A DNA stretch of 14,138 nt from VRUE01 sp044867645 (GTDB lineage: Bacteria > Actinomycetota > Thermoleophilia > Solirubrobacterales > 70-9): NCBI GenBank assembly GCA_044867645.1, contig JBIOVI010000033.1, positions 1 to 14,138 of the forward strand, in the 5' to 3' direction. Below, in pieces: positions 7,389 to 13,107 of the stretch (within the stretch, counting starts at the first letter, position 1; each line of letters opens with the position of its first letter). The notes below the pieces were generated by a model, which saw only the letters and a program-made list of their open reading frames with translations, did no database searches and was not told where the DNA came from. The position numbers and the translations under genes are program-made.

Positions 7389-7853
7389 CTAGGCTTCAGG
7401 CAACTCCAGATCGGGACCTGGAATCGGCGTACCGTGCGGGTCGTAGCTGGGCTCGCCGAGCTTGGCCGCGATCAGGTGCTCCAGCTCCTCGGAGATGTAG
7501 TGCTCGAGCACCTCCGCCTCCTCATGGACGCGGTCGTCGGGCATCCCCAATGCCTCGGAGAGATAGGCCTCGATCAGGCGATGGTGGCGGATCACCTCCA
7601 GCGCCACCTTCTCCCCAGCCGGCGTCAGGGTAACGCCCTTGTAGGGCAGGTAGTCGACGAGGCCGAGCCCGGCGAGGCGCTTCAGCATCGAGGTCGCAGT
7701 CGCCGGCGTCACCCCCAGCCGCTCCGCCACCTCACCGTTGAGGACCGGCCCATTGCGACCCTGCGAGAGGGCGTAGATCGCCTTCGCGTAGTCCTCGATC
7801 GCCTCTGTATGGAGCTGGCGCTCGCCGCGCGGTTTGAGACTGCGAGAAGCCAT
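7389..7853 (-). CDS. mntR: DtxR/MntR-family metal-dependent transcriptional regulator
   Basis: Cytosolic metal-sensing repressor of 154 residues: winged helix (about 12-78, EVAERLGVTPATATSMLKRLAGLGLV as recognition region) followed by the helical metal-binding and dimerisation domain. It lacks the C-terminal SH3-like domain of DtxR/IdeR, as does MntR. Aligned by eye to Bacillus subtilis MntR, the ligands D8, H77, E99, E102 and H103 correspond to D21, H91, E114, E117 and H118. The IdeR-type Cys is absent, so Mn sensing is favoured. The E11 position carries Lys24, an unexpected change. Its ATG overlaps the transporter stop upstream by one base (TGATG), and mntH follows after 9 nt. The likely target is the two-unit site at 10165-10208. 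Family secure; metal specificity inferred. Confidence 0.9.
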   Translation of the reverse strand: MASRSLKPRGERQLHTEAIEDYAKAIYALSQGRNGPVLNGEVAERLGVTPATATSMLKRLAGLGLVDYLPYKGVTLTPAGEKVALEVIRHHRLIEAYLSEALGMPDDRVHEEAEVLEHYISEELEHLIAAKLGEPSYDPHGTPIPGPDLELPEA

Positions 7854-9064
7854 CAGACGCTCACCAGCAGCCCCGTGGCGAACATCAGGGCCAGGCCGGC
7901 CAGGATGCCGGCGACGGCGAGCGGGTGCAGGGCCCGGCCGGCCTCATCGCGGATCGAGGGCAGGATCTGCTGCACCACCTGGGCGATCGCCCCTGCCCCA
8001 GCGCCGAGCAGGAAGGCGGCGAGGCTGGCGTCGAAGGCGGTGGCGCCGATCGCCGCGCCGAGGATCGCCGGCGCTCCCGCCACCAGGCCGAGCAGGGCGA
8101 GGCGCCCGACCCCCGGTCGCTCGTCGGCGAGCGGAGCCACCACCGCCAACCCCTCGGTGGTGTTGTGGATCGCGAAGCCGACGACCAGGAAGGCGCCCAG
8201 CGCCAGCGCGCCGACCGCGTAGGCGGAGCCGATCGCCAGCCCCTCTCCGAGGTTGTGCAGGCCGATCCCGACCGCGATCAGCAACGCCAGCTGAGCTCCG
8301 GCGAGTCCCCCACCGCGCGCCGCCGCGCGCTCGCGCCGGGCGGTCATATGAGCATCGATTCCGGCCAGCAGCAGGTAGGCGGCCAGCGCCCCGACAAAGA
8401 CGAGCGCCGCACCGCCGAACGCCTGCGGACCGGCGGCGGCCACCTCCACCCCCTCGCCCACCGCGTCGATCGCCAGGAAGGCGAGCAGGCCAACCGTCAG
8501 CGCCAGCAGGAAACGGACCCAGCGCGGGTCGATCCGGCGCACGAACGGCAGCCAGAGCATTCCGAGCGAAACCGGGATCACGCCGACGTAGATGCCCAGC
8601 AGCGCCATCAGGCCGAAGAAGCTGGCGTCCGTCTCCGGGGTTTCGGTCGCAACGTCGATCGCGTGTTCGACCGTGCCGCCGGTCGAGGTGAGCAGGAAGA
8701 CCTCGTACGCCTCCCCCTCGATCCAGTCGTAGGGAATCGCGATCGTGGTCGTACCGAGCCGGCCGACCTCCTCAGTCGTCGCCTCGAAGTCGACGTAGGC
8801 GTCGTTGACGGAGACCTGGGCGATCTCGGCCGGGTCCGGGCCGTCGTTGCGGACGGTCAGCTCGATCTCCCCCGGCCGCAGCACAGTCCGCTCGACCGCC
8901 AGGTCCTCGACCGGCGGCCCGTTGCGCTCGGCAAGCCCGGGGGCGCCGAGCAGGGCGAAGGCGGCGATCGCCGCCGCGATCAGCGCCAGCGGCGCCAGCC
9001 CAAGAAGCCAGGCCGGCGCTCCCGGCCCGGACGGCGAGACGGCTGCTCCGCGCGCCTCGATCAG
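7853..9064 (-). CDS. ZIP-family metal transporter with N-terminal extracytoplasmic domain
   Basis: Membrane importer of divalent metal (Zn, Fe or Mn) with the two ZIP signatures. Numbered from the GTG at 8884, these are HNLGEGLAIG (H200, E204) and HNTTEGLAVV (H230, E234). Before the ZIP bundle lies a beta-rich domain of about 75 residues (RPGEIELTVRNDG to TVEHAIDVA), resembling a cupredoxin or Ig-like sandwich without copper ligands. The frame stays open upstream of 8884 and encodes a hydrophobic anchor (WLLGLAPLALIAAAIAAFALL) that the GTG start would cut off, yet it holds no ATG, GTG or TTG. I therefore extend to CTG at 9064, which overlaps the oxidase stop as CTGA; the start is uncertain and 8884 is the conventional alternative. 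The 3' end overlaps mntR by one base. Confidence 0.85.
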   Translation of the reverse strand: MIEARGAAVSPSGPGAPAWLLGLAPLALIAAAIAAFALLGAPGLAERNGPPVEDLAVERTVLRPGEIELTVRNDGPDPAEIAQVSVNDAYVDFEATTEEVGRLGTTTIAIPYDWIEGEAYEVFLLTSTGGTVEHAIDVATETPETDASFFGLMALLGIYVGVIPVSLGMLWLPFVRRIDPRWVRFLLALTVGLLAFLAIDAVGEGVEVAAAGPQAFGGAALVFVGALAAYLLLAGIDAHMTARRERAAARGGGLAGAQLALLIAVGIGLHNLGEGLAIGSAYAVGALALGAFLVVGFAIHNTTEGLAVVAPLADERPGVGRLALLGLVAGAPAILGAAIGATAFDASLAAFLLGAGAGAIAQVVQQILPSIRDEAGRALHPLAVAGILAGLALMFATGLLVSV

Positions 9065-10149
9065 ACCACCTCGAAGAAGCCGAGCCAGCCCAGCTCGGCG
9101 AACTCGGTCTTGTGGGCGTGGAACATGTAGCGCCCCTTGTAAGGGAAGCGCAGCTCGAGGATCCCCCGCTGCCCTTGCGCCTGCATGATCGTGTCGGTGA
9201 ACTCGAGCGGTTGCAGCGAGGTTCCGGTCGGGTAGTAGTGAAAGAAGTTGGCGTGGACGTGGAACGAGTTGATCGGGTCGAACTCGACGATGTTCATCAG
9301 GTGGATCCGCACCAGCTCGTCGCGCTTCACCCGGATCGGGTTCCTCGCATAGTGGAAGCCGATCGAGTTGACCGCGTAGACCTCGTTGCCGAAGTCGAAG
9401 TTGGTGTCGAAGGCGTTCATCACCATGATCAGCTCGTCGGCGTCCTCCCTGCCCCGCTTCGGATCGACGATGAAGGCGCCGTAGAGGCCTTTTGCGATGT
9501 GCTCGGCGAGCGGCGTCGCGTGACAGTGGTAGAGGTGCATGCCGAACGGCTCGGCCTCGAACTCGTAGGTGAAGGTTTCGCCGCTGCGGACCAGACCACC
9601 GCCAATCCCCTCGCCGACTCCGGGCATGCCGTCCATGAAAGCCGGGTGGATGCCGTGGAAATGGATCGTGTGTGGATGCGAGGAGCCGTTGCCGAAGCGG
9701 ATCCGCAGGCGCTCGCCCTCACGGCAGCGCAGGGTTGGACCCGGCACCCGCCCGTTGTAGGTCCAGGCCTCGTACTTGACACCGGGAGCGACCTCGATCT
9801 CCTTGTCGATGGCTACGAGCTCCCACTCGCGCAGCACCCGGCCGCTGGCGAGGCGGCGCGTCTTGCCCCAGTCGAAATCGCGGACCAGCGCCGACGGATC
9901 GAAGCCGTTGGCTCGGTGATTGACCTCACGGCCGGCGGCAAACCCGTTGTGAGAATGCATCCCCGCCGCTCCGCTCGTCGCTGGGTCGGTCGCGCCGTGG
10001 AGATGGCCGCCTTCCGCCGCGTCCGCGCCTTCGACCGCGTGGTGCAGGCCCCGGTGGGGAATCAGCTCGTGCAAAACCGGCAACGCGACTCCGGCGGCGG
10101 CCGCGCCACCCAGCAGCTTGCGTCTGCTGATCCGTCTGCCGTCGCTCAT
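9061..10149 (-). CDS. Tat-exported two-domain multicopper oxidase, His-rich linker
   Basis: Extracytoplasmic copper oxidase of 362 residues. The N-terminus has a Tat signal (RRISRRKLLGG followed by AAAAGVALPVL). A His-rich linker (about 32-68, HRGLHHAVE, GGHLHG, MHSHNG) comes next. Domain 1 has HFH (H163, H165) and the blue-copper loop HCHATPLAEHIAKGLYG (H208-C209-H210, H217). Domain 2 has HVH (H297, H299) and HAH (H344, H346) with no cysteine. Type-1 copper is therefore expected only in domain 1, as in type C two-domain oxidases, with the type-2/3 centre between subunits. Possible substrates are Mn(II), Fe(II), Cu(I) or phenols; the neighbours favour a metal. I chose the ATG at 10149 because it opens the Tat signal; an in-frame start at 10284 would run through an operator-like repeat and a palindrome. 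It is the first gene of the cassette. Confidence 0.92.
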   Translation of the reverse strand: MSDGRRISRRKLLGGAAAAGVALPVLHELIPHRGLHHAVEGADAAEGGHLHGATDPATSGAAGMHSHNGFAAGREVNHRANGFDPSALVRDFDWGKTRRLASGRVLREWELVAIDKEIEVAPGVKYEAWTYNGRVPGPTLRCREGERLRIRFGNGSSHPHTIHFHGIHPAFMDGMPGVGEGIGGGLVRSGETFTYEFEAEPFGMHLYHCHATPLAEHIAKGLYGAFIVDPKRGREDADELIMVMNAFDTNFDFGNEVYAVNSIGFHYARNPIRVKRDELVRIHLMNIVEFDPINSFHVHANFFHYYPTGTSLQPLEFTDTIMQAQGQRGILELRFPYKGRYMFHAHKTEFAELGWLGFFEVV

Positions 10150-10164
10150 GGCGCCATTGTCATC

Positions 10165-10208
10165 ATCAGGTTTTGACACGTCTAAATCTGATTTTGGCAC
10201 ATCTAAAA
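10165..10208 (-). promoter_or_regulatory. Tandem 21-bp-phased operator-like repeats upstream of the metal cassette
   Basis: Two 21-bp units start at 10165 and 10186 and match at 17 of 21 positions, each ending TCTAA and continuing into further A/T. On the minus strand each reads close to TTTAGAYGTGYCAAAA, an imperfect palindrome (6 of 8 pairs in the oxidase-proximal copy, 4 of 8 in the distal one). The period equals two helical turns, so proteins would bind the same face. The AT-rich tract is striking in this GC-rich window. A possible minus-strand promoter (TTAGAC, 18 bp, GACAAT) overlaps the proximal copy, which fits repression. The likely binder is the cassette's MntR-like protein. Confidence 0.6.
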
Positions 10209-10217
10209 GAGGGCAGG

Positions 10218-10287
10218 CGGGTGATGGGGGATGACCCCTCCCTCGCAACAGCGGGGAGGCTCGTTCGGGGTCATCCCCCATCACCCG
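10218..10287. repeat. Perfect 21-bp inverted repeat between the cassette operator and ygfZ
   Basis: Arms 10218-10238 and 10267-10287 are exact reverse complements around a 28-nt loop. Each contains GGGGGATGACCCC or its complement. The loop contributes a competing CCTCCC/GGGAGG stem. The repeat lies 26 nt before the ygfZ GTG and 9 bp beyond the operator. It could be a mobile palindromic element, an insulator between divergent promoters, or part of the ygfZ leader. Confidence 0.75.
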
Positions 10288-10313
10288 TGTCGCGTGCTTC
10301 CTAGAATCGAGGA

Positions 10314-11267
10314 GTGGCCGAAACGATGATGGTCGAGCTGGATGCCCAGTACCGGCAGCTGCGCGAGGAGTGTGGCCTGGTCGATCGCTCAGACCGTGGC
10401 AAGCTGATGATCGGCGGCGCCGAGGCCGTCGAGTATCTGCAGAGCCAGCTGACCAACGACGTCGAGGCCCTTGGTCCGGACGAAGGCCAGTACGCGGCGC
10501 TGTTGGACCGCAAGGGACACATGCAGGCCGACATGCGGGTGCTGCGTCCCTCCGCGGAGGAGCTGTGGCTCGATACCGAGCCAGAGGCGCTGGAGACGGT
10601 GCGGCGCCATCTCGAGATGTACAAGATCGGTCGCGAGGTGACGATCGCCGAGGTGACCGGCGAGCGGGGGATCTTCTCGCTGATCGGCCCCCGCGGCGTC
10701 GAGATCGCAGGCACGGCGGCGCTGTCCGAGCACGCCTGCGGTGCAGCTAGCGTCGGCGGAGTCGACTGCCTTGCGGTCGGCACGCCCGACGGCATCGACC
10801 TGATCGCAAAGCGCGCCGATGCCAAGTCCGTGCGCGATGCCCTGCTGACCGCTGGCGCCGTCGAGGTGGGACCCGCGGCTGCCGAGATCGTGCGGATCGA
10901 GGCCGGGAGGCCACGCTTCGGCGCCGAGATGAGCAGTGAGACGATGCCCGCCGAGGCCGGCATCGTCGAGAGGGCAATCAGCTTCACCAAGGGTTGCTAT
11001 ATCGGCCAGGAGCCAGTCGCCCGCCTCCATTACAAGGGACGGCCCAACCGCCGTCTGCGCGGTCTCGAGCTGAGTGCCCCCGCCCCCTCCGGGGTGGGCC
11101 TGAAGCTGGGTGAGAAGGAGGTCGGCAGGATCGGCAGCGCCTGCGTCTCTCCCGCCCGTGGACCGATCGGCCTGGCGATAGTCCGCCGCGAGGCGGAGCC
11201 CGGCGCGGAGCTAGCGGTAGGTGAAGATGGCGTTACGGCTCGCGTAGTCGACCTGCCGTTCGGCTAG
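10314..11267 (+). CDS. ygfZ: YgfZ/GcvT-like folate-binding protein
   Basis: Tetrahydrofolate-binding protein of the YgfZ family, structurally related to the glycine-cleavage T protein, which supports assembly or repair of certain Fe-S enzymes in the cytosol. The family signature KGCYIGQE is at residues 226-233 with the redox-relevant Cys228, followed by PVARLHYKGRPNRRLRGL. The N-terminal folate-binding part (GLVDRSDRGKLMIGG and YLQSQLTNDV) is also typical. Length 317 fits the family. A GTG at 10314 gives the longest form. However, GAGGAG (10309-10314) overlaps that codon and is better placed for the ATG at 10326, which is probably the true start. It is divergent from the metal cassette and 11 nt upstream of a lipoprotein gene. 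Its Fe-S role fits a cell that also makes the radical-SAM FO synthase, though no direct link is shown. Confidence 0.92.
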   Translation: MAETMMVELDAQYRQLREECGLVDRSDRGKLMIGGAEAVEYLQSQLTNDVEALGPDEGQYAALLDRKGHMQADMRVLRPSAEELWLDTEPEALETVRRHLEMYKIGREVTIAEVTGERGIFSLIGPRGVEIAGTAALSEHACGAASVGGVDCLAVGTPDGIDLIAKRADAKSVRDALLTAGAVEVGPAAAEIVRIEAGRPRFGAEMSSETMPAEAGIVERAISFTKGCYIGQEPVARLHYKGRPNRRLRGLELSAPAPSGVGLKLGEKEVGRIGSACVSPARGPIGLAIVRREAEPGAELAVGEDGVTARVVDLPFG

Positions 11268-11278
11268 ATTCCGCTCCG

Positions 11279-11797
11279 ATGGGGTATTGGCGAGGCAGGC
11301 GACTGTTCGCGGCGCCGCGCGCCGTCGCGGGTGTGACGTGCTGCGCGCTCGCGGCGCTGGCACTGGCGATGGCTGGCTGCGGCGCCGAGGAACACGTCAA
11401 CGACCCCCGCCCCCAGGCGCCGACTCGGGTCAGCGTGGCGGTCACCGAGGACGGGATCACCGTGCAGCCGCAGCGGATCGCGATCGGGCCGGAACCGACC
11501 CAGCAGATCCCCCAGAACCAGAACGTCCGGCAGCCGCCCGTCCGCTCCGACGCGCCGCTCAACGTCGTCCTCGTCGCCGCCAACCTGACCGACGTCGACT
11601 CCCGCCTGGAGGTGCGAGGGACGGACAAGAACCTCAGCTCAGGACCGCTCTTCGCCAACGCCAACGTGACCCTCCAGGCAATCCTTCCCACCGGGATCTA
11701 CCGAGTCAGCGCCGCCGACATCCCCGGCGCCAAATCCGCCACGCTGGTGGTTGGCCCCTACCGCTCGTCGTCAGAGAACGACCTGCTCCTTCCGTAG
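11279..11797 (+). CDS. Uncharacterised lipoprotein
   Basis: A 172-residue secreted lipoprotein of unrecognised family. It has a basic start (MGYWRGRRLFAAPR), a hydrophobic stretch (AVAGVTCCALAALALAM) and the lipobox LAMAGC, with the modified Cys at residue 34. The mature protein starts with a polar, Pro/Gln-rich linker (EEHVNDPRPQAP, then PTQQIPQNQNVRQPP). A beta-rich domain follows (NVVLVAANLTDVDSRLEVRG, ANVTLQAILPTGIYRVSAADIPG, ATLVVGPYRSSS), which looks like a small sandwich. No metal-binding or catalytic motif is evident. It follows ygfZ after 11 nt and is probably co-transcribed. Its stop codon lies in the left arm of an inverted repeat. Coding is supported by the complete signal-to-stop architecture. 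Confidence 0.8.
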   Translation: MGYWRGRRLFAAPRAVAGVTCCALAALALAMAGCGAEEHVNDPRPQAPTRVSVAVTEDGITVQPQRIAIGPEPTQQIPQNQNVRQPPVRSDAPLNVVLVAANLTDVDSRLEVRGTDKNLSSGPLFANANVTLQAILPTGIYRVSAADIPGAKSATLVVGPYRSSSENDLLLP

Positions 11798-11862
11798 GCC
11801 GCTGCAAACCGGCGCATCTCGGCGTCCTCGGTCCACCGACCTGCTTGGTTTTCGCGGCCTAC
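11794..11862. repeat. Inverted repeat between the lipoprotein gene and rmuC
   Basis: Arms 11794-11810 and 11847-11862 pair through a perfect 9-bp outer stem (GTAGGCCGC/GCGGCCTAC), then after a 2-nt bulge through CAAACC/GGTTTT-like bases. The interior holds a small TCGGT-CC-ACCGA hairpin. It occupies most of the 95-bp gap and begins at the lipoprotein stop. A terminator, processing signal or degenerate repeat are all possible; only TTTT within the right arm hints at termination. Confidence 0.4.
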
Positions 11863-11892
11863 CCGTCTGAATCCATCGTCAAGATCGGTTCG

Positions 11893-13068
11893 ATGACCAT
11901 CGTGCTTGCAATCGCAGTCGCCCTGCTCGCCGCGGGGCTTCTTTATGCGCTGCTCTCCCGTCCCCGCGGGGAGATGTCCGAGGCGCCGGACTTGGGGCCG
12001 GCGATCCAGGAGGCAACCTCGAGAGCGGTCGCCGACCTACAGCGGATGAACGAGGAGTCGCGCAAGGTCGATGCCAAGACCGCCGAGGCGACCCTCGACA
12101 AACGCCAGGCGGAGATCAAAGCCCTCGCCGAGAGAATCGCCAAGGGCCAGGAGAAAATCGAGCGGGAGGTGCAGCGGCGTGGCGAGACCGACCTGCAGAC
12201 CCGCACCCTGCTCGAGCAGATGGGCCAGACCGTCGGCAACCTCAACTCCGAGACCGCGGGCCTGAAGAAGGCGCTGCGCCAGCCGCAAACTCGTGGGCAG
12301 TGGGGCGAGCTGCAGCTCCGGCGCTGCGTGGAGATCGCCGGCATGACCGAGCACGTCGACTTCGAGCTGCAGGAGACGATCCAGACGGATGACGGCAAGC
12401 TGCGACCGGACGCCCGCTTCCTGCTGCCCGAGGGCCGCACCTTCGTGGCCGACTCGAAGGTCCCGCTCGACGCTTTCCTCGACGCCCAGGAGGCCGAGAT
12501 CGAAGCCGAGCGCCTGATCCAGCTGGAGCGCCACGCCCGGCAGGCGCGCGAGCACATCCGCAGCCTCAGCTCCAAGGACTACCAGGGCCAGTTCAAGGCG
12601 GGCGAGATGCCCGACCTCGTGATCTGCTTCATCCCAAACGAGCCGGCTATGCACGCCGCCTTCGCCGCCGACCCGACTCTCTTCGACTACGCGCTGGAGC
12701 GCAACGTTCTCGTCGTCAGCCCGACCTCGCTGATCGGCCTGCTGCGAACGATGGAGCTCGGCTGGCGCCAGGAGCGGATGGTGGCCGAGGCGGCGGAGAT
12801 CGCCGAGGCGGCGGGAACCCTGCATGCGCGCTTCGCCAAGTTCCTCAGCGACTTCAACAAGGTCGGCCGGGGCCTGACCTCGGCAGCCACCGCCTATGAC
12901 TCCGCCGTCGGCTCGATGGAGCGCAGGCTGCTGCCGCAGCTGCGCAAGGTCGAGGGCCTCGGCGTCGCCCCAGGCAAGGAGATCGAGCCGCCCGAACCAG
13001 CCGAGATCACGGTGCGGGCGATCACGGCGCCCGAGCTGGACGAGGCCGACACCTCCGTGCTTGACTAG
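11893..13068 (+). CDS. rmuC: RmuC-family DNA recombination protein
   Basis: RmuC homologue of 391 residues, a family linked to limiting recombination at inverted or short repeats and carrying a predicted restriction-nuclease-like core. An N-terminal membrane anchor (TIVLAIAVALLAAGLLYALL, residues 2-21) is followed by a coiled coil (about 40-130, rich in Glu, Lys and Arg). The core has RGQWGELQL (134-142), RPDARFLLPEG (171-181) and the catalytic-like VADSKVPLDAF (D187, S188, K189). The C-terminus is variable and acidic. The ATG at 11893 was chosen because it opens the anchor; the same frame stays open upstream only through GC bias and overlaps the lipoprotein. The next gene starts 39 bp downstream. 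Given the inverted repeats in this window, a protein acting on such structures is a notable neighbour, but no functional link is shown. Confidence 0.93.
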   Translation: MTIVLAIAVALLAAGLLYALLSRPRGEMSEAPDLGPAIQEATSRAVADLQRMNEESRKVDAKTAEATLDKRQAEIKALAERIAKGQEKIEREVQRRGETDLQTRTLLEQMGQTVGNLNSETAGLKKALRQPQTRGQWGELQLRRCVEIAGMTEHVDFELQETIQTDDGKLRPDARFLLPEGRTFVADSKVPLDAFLDAQEAEIEAERLIQLERHARQAREHIRSLSSKDYQGQFKAGEMPDLVICFIPNEPAMHAAFAADPTLFDYALERNVLVVSPTSLIGLLRTMELGWRQERMVAEAAEIAEAAGTLHARFAKFLSDFNKVGRGLTSAATAYDSAVGSMERRLLPQLRKVEGLGVAPGKEIEPPEPAEITVRAITAPELDEADTSVLD

Positions 13069-13107
13069 GATTCGCCGCCCGTCCTAAACGACCCGCGGAG
13101 GAGCCAG

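Noticed and set aside
6678..8222. Plus-strand open frame of 514 codons opposite mntH, mntR and ZIP
   Set aside because: High-GC shadow spanning three conserved genes on the other strand.
9112..10176. Plus-strand open frame of 354 codons opposite the oxidase
   Set aside because: The minus strand carries all copper motifs; this frame mirrors them without domains.
10150..10284. Upstream in-frame start for the oxidase at 10284
   Set aside because: It would put the Tat twin-Arg about 50 residues in and read through the operator-like repeats and the palindrome.
2539..10287. The inverted repeats as a CRISPR array or transposon ends
   Set aside because: They are not regularly spaced direct repeats, and no cas or transposase gene is present between them.
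11287..11892. N-terminal extension of the rmuC frame over the lipoprotein gene
   Set aside because: Arg-rich low-complexity translation overlapping a real lipoprotein; ATG at 11893 opens the RmuC membrane anchor.
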